Shown: in pieces, positions 51,500 to 59,830 of the stretch
How positions within the stretch are numbered: position 1 is the first letter of the stretch
Layout: each line of letters starts with the position of its first letter
NCBI RefSeq assembly: GCF_016881065.1
Contig: NZ_WXYN01000002.1
Span: forward strand, 33,665 to 97,664
Source: Planococcus soli
Lineage (GTDB): Bacteria; Bacillota; Bacilli; Bacillales_A; Planococcaceae
Direction of reading: 5' to 3'
DNA: 64,000 nt
The notes under the pieces: model-generated
Told to the model about the DNA's origin: nothing
Databases searched by the model: none
The model's input: the letters and a program-made list of their open reading frames with translations, nothing else
Made by a program: the position numbers and the translations under genes

Positions 51500-52026
51500 T
51501 TGTTTCACTTGATGGATTTGTCAACGATCGCGATGGTAAAATCGGAACTTTGTACGAAAGCTACAAACCGCACGCCGCGACTCAGAAAGCTGATGAAAAT
51601 ACAGGAGCCGTTGTCATGGGACGCAACAGTTTTGAGATGGCTGAAGACACGGATGGCTATGCCGACCACTATGAATTTCAAGTGCCGCTGTTTGTGTTGA
51701 CCCATAATCCTCCGGTTAAACATCCGAAAGAAAACGACAAATTAACCATTACCTTTATAACGGAGGGCATCGAAGAGGCTATCCGTCAGGCGAAAATTGC
51801 CGCTAATGGCAAAGATGTTTTGGTATTGGGCGCGAACGTCTGTCAACAGTTGCTTCGGGCCAATTTGGCAGATGAATTGCAGATTGCTTTTGCCCCTGTA
51901 TTGCTTGGTAAAGGGGTCCGCTTTTTTGAGCACCTGGAAGAACATGAAATTTACTTGGTAAAAAGCAGGGTGATTGAAACCGACAAACAAGTGGAAGTTT
52001 GGTATAAAGTCTTGCAGCAAAAATAG
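51475..52026 (+). CDS. Dihydrofolate reductase / RibD C-terminal family protein
   Basis: A 183-residue protein of the RibD-C fold: starts KVYFGMIVSLDGFVNDRDGK, then GAVVMGRNSFEM and the NADPH-loop region DVLVLGANVCQQLLRANLAD, ending AFAPVLLGKGVRFF. These stand-alone proteins are seldom true dihydrofolate reductases; the substrate is unknown. GAGGAGAG before ATG 51475, inside the preceding gene. Confidence 0.9.
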   Translation: MAKVYFGMIVSLDGFVNDRDGKIGTLYESYKPHAATQKADENTGAVVMGRNSFEMAEDTDGYADHYEFQVPLFVLTHNPPVKHPKENDKLTITFITEGIEEAIRQAKIAANGKDVLVLGANVCQQLLRANLADELQIAFAPVLLGKGVRFFEHLEEHEIYLVKSRVIETDKQVEVWYKVLQQK

Positions 52027-52110
52027 CGGCTACCTTTTAGATTCATCAATCGCGAATAATACTATTCACTCGAATGCCAGTTTCTCCAACAGAAATGGAT
52101 GTGACGCAGC

Positions 52111-53844
52111 ATGCGGAAAAAGTCAGTGATTTCAGCGTTTATCTGGTTTCGCGGTGACATTCTGCGAGAACAGGAACTGGCTTATTGGCGCAGTTTCTTT
52201 GCACAAAAAGCAGCGAGAACTAGAGGAGTTGTGGAATACCTCCAGCATCATTTTGAATTAGACCAGCCTGGACAATGGCCGTCCATTGCCGGAATCGATA
52301 CCGTTATTCGTCCCCACCAGCGAATGGATGGCGTAGAAGAAGTTGTTTTGGAGACAGGTGCCGTTAAGCAGCAACGAAAGCTGATCGAATCAGCGGGAGC
52401 ATTTAAGAAAATCGAGTTGCACGTGACGGATTTAAAAAATAGCAGAAGTCTGAATCGTTCATCGCCAAGTCCAAAAAGAAACTACCAGGAAGTTGTGTTG
52501 ATTCGACGAAAGCCTTTTATCCGGCCTCAAGACTTCCAAGCTTTTATTTCACAGGTACTGGTTCCGGCACTTGCGAAAGCTCCAGGCATTTCGAACATAC
52601 ACTATCACCTACTGGAGGCTGAACAGCGTCGCAAAAACCAATCAAGTTACCAGGCCATGCTGATACTCGGCGCAGCGGACGCTTCTGCGTTGAAACAGGC
52701 ACTGGCTACAGCGGATTTTTGGATGACAACATCTGCACAGCAAGCCCATTGCGAAGCAATACACAGCTATCCCGTAGCAGACAGTTATCTTTTTACAATG
52801 AGCGGCAGGCCCACTTTGCCGCAAATTAAACCGGAGCGCAAGCCGCGTTTAGATCCAGTCCGCCGTAAATTTGTGCCTGCCCCGCCACGCGCCAGGCACA
52901 AATTTGGCCAATCGCCATTTCCGTCAGCACGGCGAATCCCGCTCAGTGGCTACGGACCTGAAGATGTGGTTGCGGATAATCGGGGCCGATTGCTGTGCGG
53001 TGTAGCGGACGGACGCATTTTACGCATTGATCCGGAACAACATCTGGAAGAAACCATCGGCCATACCGGTGGCCGCCCGTTAGGCCTTGAATTTTTGCCG
53101 AATGGGCAGTTATTGGTATGCGACGCTCATAAAGGACTGCTTCGATTGAACACCGAGACAGGAGTCGTGGAGACGCTCGCCCAGTACGTGGACGGGGTCC
53201 CGCTCCGGTTTTGTTCAAATGCCGCTGCGGCCAAAGATGGAACCATCTGGTTTACAGAGTCCACCAGCCGCTACGACTTTGAACAGTATACGGGTGCTAT
53301 GCTCGAACACCGGCCGTCCGGACGCCTTTTTAAACGAAGCCGAGACGGACAAGTGGAAGTGGTTCTGACAGGACTGCATTTTGCTAACGGACTGACGCTG
53401 TCAAACGATGAACAGGCCGTTATTTTCTCTGAAACGGATGGCTACCGAATGTCACGGTTTTGGATCGATGGACCCCGAGCCGGAACACTTGAGCTCTTGG
53501 CAGAAAACTTGCCAGGGTTTCCGGATAACCTATCCCGCATGCAAAACGGCAAGTTCTGGGTGGCGATGGTGACAAACCGCAATTTGATGCTCGACCGGCT
53601 CGGCTCCATGCCAGGCTTCCTCCGCAAAGGGCTGTGGCGAATTCCAGAGCGCTGGCAACCGAAAGGATTTGAAACAGCCTGGACGATGCAGTTTGATGAA
53701 CAAGGAAACTGCCTGTGGGATCTGCAGCATTCGGCGATTGGCTACCACGGCGTGACTGGAGTTGCCGAGTCGGACGGCACATTGTATCTGGCCAGCACAG
53801 AAGAAGATGCGTTGCTGGTGCTCCCCTTAAACCAGTCAAATTAA
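52111..53844 (+). CDS. Fusion: N-terminal EthD-like region plus strictosidine-synthase/SMP-30-like propeller
   Basis: A 577-residue protein with three parts. Residues 1-100 (SAFIWFRGDILREQELAYWR) and 125-230 (RNYQEVVLIRRKPFIRPQDF) each look like a small alpha/beta barrel domain of EthD type. After a proline- and arginine-rich linker (RKFVPAPPRARHKFG), residues about 275-575 form a six-bladed propeller: GRPLGLEFLPNGQLLVCDAH, DGTIWFTESTSRYDFEQYTG, FANGLTLSNDEQAVIFSETD and PGFPDNLSRMQNGKFWVAMV match strictosidine-synthase-like lactonases/esterases. The ribosome site before ATG 52111 is weak (GGATGTGACG). The reaction is unknown. Confidence 0.78.
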   Translation: MRKKSVISAFIWFRGDILREQELAYWRSFFAQKAARTRGVVEYLQHHFELDQPGQWPSIAGIDTVIRPHQRMDGVEEVVLETGAVKQQRKLIESAGAFKKIELHVTDLKNSRSLNRSSPSPKRNYQEVVLIRRKPFIRPQDFQAFISQVLVPALAKAPGISNIHYHLLEAEQRRKNQSSYQAMLILGAADASALKQALATADFWMTTSAQQAHCEAIHSYPVADSYLFTMSGRPTLPQIKPERKPRLDPVRRKFVPAPPRARHKFGQSPFPSARRIPLSGYGPEDVVADNRGRLLCGVADGRILRIDPEQHLEETIGHTGGRPLGLEFLPNGQLLVCDAHKGLLRLNTETGVVETLAQYVDGVPLRFCSNAAAAKDGTIWFTESTSRYDFEQYTGAMLEHRPSGRLFKRSRDGQVEVVLTGLHFANGLTLSNDEQAVIFSETDGYRMSRFWIDGPRAGTLELLAENLPGFPDNLSRMQNGKFWVAMVTNRNLMLDRLGSMPGFLRKGLWRIPERWQPKGFETAWTMQFDEQGNCLWDLQHSAIGYHGVTGVAESDGTLYLASTEEDALLVLPLNQSN

Positions 53845-53857
53845 ATTTCATAGGACT

Positions 53858-53898
53858 AAAAAATGGTTTGTTTCAAAAATGAAATCGACCATTTTTTT
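53858..53898 (+). terminator. Intrinsic terminator
   Basis: AAAAAATGGT (53858-53867) pairs with ACCATTTTTT (53888-53897); the T-tract is part of the stem end. Confidence 0.7.
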
Positions 53899-53906
53899 CG
53901 ATAGCG

Positions 53907-53966
53907 TTACACCTTTCACTGAAATATTGTATAGTTAGTAAGGATTTATTTAGAAGTGAAAGGTGT
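53907..53966 (+). promoter_or_regulatory. Promoter of the Bcr/CflA gene framed by a 12-bp inverted repeat
   Basis: TTACAC (53907-53912) and TATAGT (53930-53935) are 17 bp apart. ACACCTTTCACT (53909-53920) overlaps the -35 and its exact inverse AGTGAAAGGTGT (53955-53966) covers the ribosome site AAAGGTG. The left arm lies upstream of the predicted transcript start, so this is more likely a DNA operator pair than an RNA hairpin. Confidence 0.6.
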
Positions 53967-53975
53967 TTTCTTATT

Positions 53976-55190
53976 ATGTTGCAGAACCCCAAAGGGAAAA
54001 AACGGCTCGGTTTGGCCTTGATCCTCAGCATGTTGGGAGTCTTGGCGCCGCTGAACATCGATATGTATTTGCCGGCTTTTCCAGCAATCGCAGACGAGTT
54101 GGATGCGCATGTGTCGCTCGTCCAGCTGAGCTTGACGGCTTGCCTCATCGGCCTCGCTGCTGGCCAAATTGTGGTAGGGTCTTTCAGTGATGCCGTCGGT
54201 CGGCGCAAACCGCTGATTGTCTCCGTCATTTTGTTTGCACTGGCTTCGGTCCTTTGTGCCGTTGCCCCGAATATCGAAACGCTGATTGCCGCCCGGTTTC
54301 TTCAGGGCTTTACCGCATCAGGCGGTGTCGTAATTTCCAGAGCAATCGTCAGTGATGTTTTTACGGGACGTGAAATGACAAAGTTCTTTGCCTTGCTGAT
54401 GGTCATCAACGCAGTGGCTCCGATGGCCGCTCCGATTGCAGGCGGCGGCATCCTGGCTTTGCCGTTTGCAGGCTGGGAAACGATATTTTATTTTCTCGGC
54501 TTGCTTGGGTTGATAATGGTGGTGGTCGTCATGTTCCGGCTGCCGGAAACTTTGCCGCCGGAAAACCGTGTACCAAGCTCCATCGGCCATTCCCTCCGAA
54601 CAATGGGAAGCTTGTTTAAGGCACGTCCTTTTATCGGCTACGCGCTTGTAGTCGGGCTGATCCACGGCGGCAGTTTTGCCTATGTTGCCGGTACACCTTT
54701 TGTCTACCAGGAAATTTACGGGGTGTCCCCGCAAACTTTCAGCGTACTGTTTGGCATCAACGGACTGGCAATGATTCTCGGCAGCTTTATCATCGGCAAG
54801 TTCGGCGGCATTGTTTCCGAACACCGCCTGCTTCAGGGAGCTGTAATTGTAGCCGTCATTGCGACATCTGTACTGTTGGTTATGACAATCATCCAAGGGC
54901 CGCTGGCATCTCTTGTCACATCGATTTTCATTTACATGATCGCCATCGGCATGATTTTCACCAGTTCCTTTACGCTGGCGATGCGCGGCCAGGGTCACCG
55001 CGCAGGCAGTGCCAGCGCGGTAGTCGGCATGCTGCCACTGGTCATTGGTGCACTGGTGTCACCGCTAGTCGGCATTAACGAAACGTCGGCAGTTCCAATG
55101 GGAGCCATCCTGTTCGGCACATCCGTTCTCGGCATGTTTGCCTTTTTCGGGTTAACCGGACATAAGCAAAAAATCACGATGACTAAATGA
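53976..55190 (+). CDS. Bcr/CflA family multidrug MFS exporter
   Basis: A 404-residue, 12-helix exporter. The first helix NIDMYLPAFPAIADELDA and loop GQIVVGSFSDAVGRRKPLI, followed by RFLQGFTASGGVVISRAIV, are diagnostic of the Bcr/CflA drug-resistance group. Helices continue to a basic tail (GHKQKITMTK). The ribosome site AGGTG precedes ATG 53976. Substrates of the group include bicyclomycin, tetracycline and chloramphenicol-like drugs; the one here is unknown. Confidence 0.92.
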   Translation: MLQNPKGKKRLGLALILSMLGVLAPLNIDMYLPAFPAIADELDAHVSLVQLSLTACLIGLAAGQIVVGSFSDAVGRRKPLIVSVILFALASVLCAVAPNIETLIAARFLQGFTASGGVVISRAIVSDVFTGREMTKFFALLMVINAVAPMAAPIAGGGILALPFAGWETIFYFLGLLGLIMVVVVMFRLPETLPPENRVPSSIGHSLRTMGSLFKARPFIGYALVVGLIHGGSFAYVAGTPFVYQEIYGVSPQTFSVLFGINGLAMILGSFIIGKFGGIVSEHRLLQGAVIVAVIATSVLLVMTIIQGPLASLVTSIFIYMIAIGMIFTSSFTLAMRGQGHRAGSASAVVGMLPLVIGALVSPLVGINETSAVPMGAILFGTSVLGMFAFFGLTGHKQKITMTK

Positions 55191-55227
55191 ATAGAGTCAT
55201 TCAGAAGATTACAGCATGAAATTTCTC

Positions 55228-55269
55228 AGAAACAGGAGCAGGAAGAGCAATCTTCCGCTTCTGTTTTTT
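55228..55269 (+). terminator. Intrinsic terminator after the exporter
   Basis: AGAAACAGGAGCAGGAAGA (55228-55246) pairs with TCTTCCGCTTCTGTTTTTT (55251-55269) with bulges, 4-base loop and T-tract. Confidence 0.8.
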
Positions 55270-55424
55270 GATTTTTTCATTTTGAAAAATAACTGCCTTT
55301 TCCTGTTTAATTGAAATCGGAATGGTGGTATAAACTACTAAAGAAGACTTTGGATAAAGAATATTTTTCAGCCCGTGATGTGAGATGCAGCTGTCTGGAA
55401 CTGCGCAAACTGAATGGATTGCCC

Positions 55425-55562
55425 CGCAGCCAAGGGGGAGTAGCTGGAGGATTACCTTTTTCACAATCGTCAGGACATGATGATCCGTCATCATCGGTTG
55501 TGATGGCATAGAACATGCTCAGCGAGACCTTTGCCTAGTAGTTAGGCATGGGTCTTTTTTGG
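55425..55562 (+). promoter_or_regulatory. yybP-ykoY (manganese) riboswitch with terminator
   Basis: The two conserved pieces of the yybP-ykoY element are present: CCAAGGGGGAGTAGC (about 55430-55444) and, after a variable arm, AACATGCTCAGCGAGACCTTT (55512-55532, given in shortened form). They are followed by a terminator: GACC..CCTA, loop GTAG, TTAGG..GGGTC and T6 (55526-55560). Mn2+ binding should prevent the terminator and turn on the downstream TerC-type gene. An open frame across it (55311-55511) is not a gene. Confidence 0.92.
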
Positions 55563-55588
55563 TTGATGTGAAAAGGAGGAGACTGGCA

Positions 55589-56341
55589 ATGGAAGTTCTG
55601 GTACTGCAATATGCATGGATTTTGCTGGTGCTGATCGGCTTGGAAGGCTTGCTTGCAGCGGATAATGCCGTGGTGATGGCGGTCATGGTCAAGCACTTGC
55701 CGAAACCGCAGCAGAAAAAGGCGTTGTTTTACGGATTGTCGGTAGCGTTCCTGTTCCGGTTTTTGGCTCTATTTGCGATTACGCTGCTGGTCAACATTTG
55801 GCAAATCCAGGCCCTTGGTGCAGCTTATCTGTTGTTTATTGCGGCCAAGCATCTGTTTGACCAGAAAAAGCATCAAAACCACCCACTCGACAAACACCGT
55901 GGGCATTCAGGATTCTGGATGACTGTATTAAAAATTGAAGTGGCCGATATCGCTTTTGCGGTGGATTCCATGCTGGCAGCTGTGGCATTGGCACTGACGC
56001 TGCCGCATTGGGGAACGTTTACCATCGGCGGCATCAACGGGGGGCAATTTTCCGTGATGATTGCCGGCGGCTTGATCGGGGTCGTCTTGATGCGCTTTGC
56101 GGCCCATAAGTTTGTCCGTTTGCTGGAGCGCTATCCGCAGCTTGAAACCGCGGCATTTATTGTCGTGGGCTGGGTCGGAGTCAAATTGGCCGTCTTGACT
56201 CTTTCCCACGAAAAAATTGCCGTGCTGCCGCATGACTTTCCGCATTCGTTGCTGTGGACGGTGTTCTTTTGGTCAGTGATGATTGGCATTGTCGCTGCAG
56301 GTGCCTTAATGAGCGTGAAGCAAAATGAGAGGGACGGCTAG
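55589..56341 (+). CDS. TerC family membrane protein (YkoY/YceF type), Mn2+ exporter candidate
   Basis: A 250-residue TerC protein with seven or eight helices. The metal-site motifs are LEGLLAADNAVVMAVMVKHL (E and D-N) and KIEVADIAFAVDSMLAAVAL (E and D), as in the TerC family. ATG 55589 follows AAAAGGAGGAG; the upstream in-frame start at 55559 lies in the terminator. TerC proteins under this riboswitch are linked to manganese efflux or metalation of secreted enzymes. Confidence 0.92.
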   Translation: MEVLVLQYAWILLVLIGLEGLLAADNAVVMAVMVKHLPKPQQKKALFYGLSVAFLFRFLALFAITLLVNIWQIQALGAAYLLFIAAKHLFDQKKHQNHPLDKHRGHSGFWMTVLKIEVADIAFAVDSMLAAVALALTLPHWGTFTIGGINGGQFSVMIAGGLIGVVLMRFAAHKFVRLLERYPQLETAAFIVVGWVGVKLAVLTLSHEKIAVLPHDFPHSLLWTVFFWSVMIGIVAAGALMSVKQNERDG

Positions 56342-56422
56342 TGCAAAGATGTTGTCCCGCTCTAGCTGCTGCGTGATAAACTGATGGCAACACCATCCGA
56401 TGGTTGGAAAGGGGCAAATCGT

Positions 56423-57787
56423 ATGAAAGGCATGGGACTTTTTCGCGCATTGCGCACGACCCATCGTTCACGGACCATGACCCGGCAGCAATTGCACTTA
56501 CTGCAGCAAGAGCGCCTCGCGCGCTTAATCCAGCACGCCCAAAAACACAGCCCCTATTTCGAAAAGCGGCTGGGGCCCCTGAGCGTCCCGCTGCGTTTAG
56601 AAGATTTGCCTGTCACCGAAAAGCATGAACTGATGAATCATTTTGACGAATGGCTCACGGACCGGTCCGTCTCGAAGCGCGACATTGAGAGCTTTATGGA
56701 AACCACCGATAATATCGGACGGAAGTTGAATGGCCGATACCTGGTCAACACGACCTCGGGCTCTACGGGGCATCCGGCCATTGTACTGTATGACAAAGCT
56801 ACCATGAACGTCGTATCAGCCATTGCCATATTGCGCGGTGTTGCAAGACGGGAGGACTTGCTGGCTTTTTTGAAAAATGGCAAACGCACGGCCGGCTTGT
56901 TTGTGGACGGCGGCTTTTACCTTGGCAATGGCACGGTGCGCTGGAATCAGCTGCGCATGCCGTGGAGAAAAAACCAGATCATTGTCGATGTGCGGCAGGA
57001 CACCGCCGCTATCGTTCAGAAATTGAACGATTTTCAGCCGGCGCTGCTCGGCGGCTACCCGACCGCATTGGAACTGCTGCTGCCGGAACAGCAGAGCGGC
57101 AATCTTCATATTGCACCAGTGCTGATCATGGCCGGCGGGGAGCACTTGAGTGCCGAACTGCGCATGCGACTCCAGCAAACTTTCGGATGCACTGTCCAAT
57201 CAACTTATGCCTGCACAGAAGCCGGGACCATTGCCTGTGAATGCGGGGAAGGGCGCTATCACCTTAATGAAGACTGGCTCATCGTTGAAGCCGTCGACTT
57301 TGAATTCCAGCCAATCGCAGACGGGTTGGCTGCAGAACAGCTGCTGATCACCAATTTGTTCAATTACACGCAGCCGTTTATCCGCTATGTGTTGACAGAC
57401 CGTGCGACAATCCATTCCGACCCGTGCCCGTGCGGCAGAGCGACGCGGTGGATCGAACTGGAAGGCCGGACGGATGACATCCTGCATTTTGCTGACAACA
57501 TTAAAGTTTCCCCGCTGTCATTCCAGTCCATGATTGCTGAAAGTGCCCCGATCGAGCGGTTTCAGCTGATTCAGCATAACGAAAACAAACTGGAACTGCG
57601 CCTGGAGGCACAAGACCGGGAAGCTGCCTTTGCAGCCGCAGAAGGGAGGCTGCAGTCGTTTTTCCGCGACCACAGCCTGCAGGTCGATATTTTTCTATCT
57701 GACAAAATGCCGCAAGTCCATTCGAAGAGCGGGAAGTTTAAACACATTTATGCAAACACGGACTACCTGCCGGAAAGATGCACATGA
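56423..57787 (+). CDS. Adenylate-forming enzyme, PaaK/CapK type
   Basis: A 454-residue ANL-type enzyme of the phenylacetate-CoA ligase / coenzyme F390 synthetase / CapK group. It has VNTTSGSTGHPAIVLYDKA (AMP loop), STYACTEAGTIACECGEG, and PCPCGRATRWIELEGRTDDI before the C-terminal domain. The four Cys in the last two segments may bind a metal. ATG 56423 follows GAAAGGGGC. Substrate unknown; some relatives act in polysaccharide gene clusters. Its stop overlaps the start of the damaged small gene at 57784. Confidence 0.87.
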   Translation: MKGMGLFRALRTTHRSRTMTRQQLHLLQQERLARLIQHAQKHSPYFEKRLGPLSVPLRLEDLPVTEKHELMNHFDEWLTDRSVSKRDIESFMETTDNIGRKLNGRYLVNTTSGSTGHPAIVLYDKATMNVVSAIAILRGVARREDLLAFLKNGKRTAGLFVDGGFYLGNGTVRWNQLRMPWRKNQIIVDVRQDTAAIVQKLNDFQPALLGGYPTALELLLPEQQSGNLHIAPVLIMAGGEHLSAELRMRLQQTFGCTVQSTYACTEAGTIACECGEGRYHLNEDWLIVEAVDFEFQPIADGLAAEQLLITNLFNYTQPFIRYVLTDRATIHSDPCPCGRATRWIELEGRTDDILHFADNIKVSPLSFQSMIAESAPIERFQLIQHNENKLELRLEAQDREAAFAAAEGRLQSFFRDHSLQVDIFLSDKMPQVHSKSGKFKHIYANTDYLPERCT

Positions 57788-58052
57788 AAAAGTTCTTTGG
57801 TTCCTTGCTTGGCGGGTTATCATTTGGCGGATGCTGGCCCTTTGGTGGATGAGCTACGACAGCGTCCGCTACAGCCAGTTTAACGTCGCCGGAGAGGACG
57901 AAGTCATTGTTCGTGAAATGGATTTTGACTTTGTATTTTACGCTACACTTTTAGCAGAAGCTGCAGCTGTCGGTATGTATGCCATCTGAAGCTGGATAGA
58001 ACGAAAGCGGGAAGAGGGGTCTTACCGCGACTATAGAAACCGCCCCAAGTAA
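57784..58052 (+). pseudogene. Damaged small membrane protein gene (frameshift plus nonsense codon)
   Basis: ATG 57784 overlaps the previous stop (ATGA) but runs into a stop after 20 codons. If the five-A run 57787-57791 had six, it would read MKKVLWFLAWRVIIWRMLAL and continue WWMSYDSVRYSQFNVAG to MYAI at 57986. There an in-frame TGA (57987-57989) is followed by more coding-like sequence in the same frame (SWIERKREEGSYRDYRNRPK) to TAA 58050. Changing TGA to TGG would give an 89-residue, two-helix protein with a charged tail. Two independent lesions point to true decay. Family unknown. Confidence 0.65.
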
Positions 58053-58090
58053 AAAAAGAGCTCCGTTACAAAGCGGAGCTCTTTTTTTTC
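58051..58090 (+). terminator. Intrinsic terminator
   Basis: AAAGAGCTCCG and CGGAGCTCTTT flank an 8-base loop (stem 58055-58065 with 58074-58084), A-run before and T-run after; strong and bidirectional. Confidence 0.92.
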
Positions 58091-58176
58091 ATTGCTGCAC
58101 GTTTAACTCCAGCGAGCGGGAGGTATGAGCTAGAGATAAGGCTTGTACGAAACCTTAGAAAGCGGGGGATGTCCAG

Positions 58177-59778
58177 ATGTTTGAACAGACAGCAGGAAGC
58201 CACGTCGTCGAATTGCTGAAAGCGTGGAACGTTGATCATATTTACGGAATGCCGGGAGACTCCATTAACGAGTTAATGGAAGAGCTGCGAAAAGAAGAGC
58301 AGATCCGGTTTATCCAAATTCGCCATGAAGAAACAGGAGCACTAGCGGCATCTGCCTATTCCAAACTGACCGGCAAGATCGGGGTTTGCTTGTCTATTGC
58401 AGGTCCCGGAGCGGTTCATCTGCAGAACGGCCTGTATGACGCCAAAAAAGACAAAACACCTATGCTCGCCATTATCGGCCAGGTCAGCAGCGATTTAGTC
58501 GGCACCGACAGTTTCCAGGAGCTGAAAATGGAGTCGCTGTTTGAGGAAGCGACGGTCTACAACCGGCGCGTCCAAAAGGCGGAGCAGCTGCCGGATATGC
58601 TCAACCAGGCAATCCGGACGGCCTATGCCGAATCAGGGCCGGCGGTGCTGATTGTCTCCGATGACCTGTTCGGCACCAAAATCAAGCGGGACAAAGCGCT
58701 GACCTCACCGGCTTATGCCAAACCGCACATCCGGGCAGCGGAAGAGGACTTGCAGTCGGCGTTGAAATTGCTGCAGGCGGCGAAAAAACCGGTGATTTTG
58801 GCCGGCAAAGGGGCAGCCGGCGGAACGGCACAAGTGCTGGCATTTGCGGAAAAACTGAAAGCACCACTGATCGCTTCCTTCCCGGCGAAAGGGCTGATTC
58901 CCGATGACCACCCGCACAACCTCGGACAATTGGGCCAGCTCGGCACCGATCCTGCAGAACAAGCGATGAAAGAAACCGACCTGTTGATCTTGGCAGGAAC
59001 GGCGTTTCCCTACCGCGACTACTTGCCTGACGACGTGCCGGCCATTCAAATTGATGTCGATTCGAAAGCAATCGGCAAGTATTATCCGGTCTTGGTCGGC
59101 CTGGTCGGTGAACTTGCGCCAGCTGCAGCTTGGCTGACGGCACATTTAGAAGACAAGGAAGATGTTTTCTTGTTGAAGTATCAGGAGAAGCGCAAAGAGT
59201 GGCACGACACGCTGCACAGTGACATGTCCAAAGAAACCGAACGTCTGCAGCCGCAGCACGTCATCGCCGAAGTGCAGGCCATTTTGGAGCAGGATGCGGT
59301 CGTGTCGCTTGATGTCGGCAGTGTGACCTTGTGGGCGGCGCGTTACCTGCAGCTGACTCAGCAGCGGCTTGTCGTGTCGGCGTGGCTTGGTACCATGGGC
59401 TGTGGGTTGCCGGGTGCCATTGCCGGAAAACTGGCATATCCGGACAAACAAGTTGTGTCGCTGCTCGGTGACGGCGGCTTTTCCATGGGCATGCAAGATT
59501 ATGTCACGGCCGTCAAATACGGCTTGCCGATGATCCTGGTGGTGTTCAATAACCAGAAAATCCAGCTCATTGAACACGAGCAGGAGGAAATGGGCCACAA
59601 AGCAACCGAAACCGAGCTGGCCAATATTGATTTTGCGGCGTTTGCGCATGCCTGCGGCGGAGAAGGCTATACCGCGAAAACCCGAAGCGAGCTGAGAGAC
59701 GTGCTGGCAAAAGCCAAAGTCAGCCGGAAACCGGTGGTCATTGATGCTTATGTGGAAGACAGTGCACCACCTTCTTAA
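58177..59778 (+). CDS. Thiamine-diphosphate enzyme, pyruvate oxidase type (YdaP/PoxB-like)
   Basis: A 533-residue three-domain ThDP enzyme. The cofactor-activating Glu is in FIQIRHEETGALAASAYSKL, the central FAD-type domain spans about 190-330 (PVILAGKGAAGG), and the ThDP/Mg motif is LLGDGGFSMGMQDYVTAVKY followed by VVFNNQ. This fits pyruvate oxidases (pyruvate to acetyl phosphate or acetate) better than acetolactate synthase, whose length and large-subunit signatures differ. The C-terminal membrane-binding helix of E. coli PoxB is not evident. GCGGGGGATG before ATG 58177. Confidence 0.88.
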   Translation: MFEQTAGSHVVELLKAWNVDHIYGMPGDSINELMEELRKEEQIRFIQIRHEETGALAASAYSKLTGKIGVCLSIAGPGAVHLQNGLYDAKKDKTPMLAIIGQVSSDLVGTDSFQELKMESLFEEATVYNRRVQKAEQLPDMLNQAIRTAYAESGPAVLIVSDDLFGTKIKRDKALTSPAYAKPHIRAAEEDLQSALKLLQAAKKPVILAGKGAAGGTAQVLAFAEKLKAPLIASFPAKGLIPDDHPHNLGQLGQLGTDPAEQAMKETDLLILAGTAFPYRDYLPDDVPAIQIDVDSKAIGKYYPVLVGLVGELAPAAAWLTAHLEDKEDVFLLKYQEKRKEWHDTLHSDMSKETERLQPQHVIAEVQAILEQDAVVSLDVGSVTLWAARYLQLTQQRLVVSAWLGTMGCGLPGAIAGKLAYPDKQVVSLLGDGGFSMGMQDYVTAVKYGLPMILVVFNNQKIQLIEHEQEEMGHKATETELANIDFAAFAHACGGEGYTAKTRSELRDVLAKAKVSRKPVVIDAYVEDSAPPS

Positions 59779-59787
59779 TAAAAAATG

Positions 59788-59824
59788 AAAAAAGTCGACC
59801 GGAAAAATTCGGTCGACTTTTTTA
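59788..59824. terminator. Bidirectional intrinsic terminator
   Basis: AAAGTCGACCG (59791-59801) and CGGTCGACTTT (59810-59820) are perfect complements with A-run before and T-run after, between convergent genes. Confidence 0.93.
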
Positions 59825-59830
59825 TGTGGG

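Noticed and set aside
53907-53966. Inverted repeat as an mRNA hairpin covering the ribosome site
   Set aside because: The predicted promoter places the transcript start after the left arm, so both arms would not be in the RNA; kept as a DNA element unless the start maps upstream.
55311-55511. 66-residue open frame upstream of the TerC gene
   Set aside because: It overlaps the manganese riboswitch aptamer; codons have no family resemblance.
57987-57989. In-frame TGA read as selenocysteine
   Set aside because: No SECIS-like hairpin directly follows, the residue would replace a probable Trp, and the same gene has a second lesion at its start.
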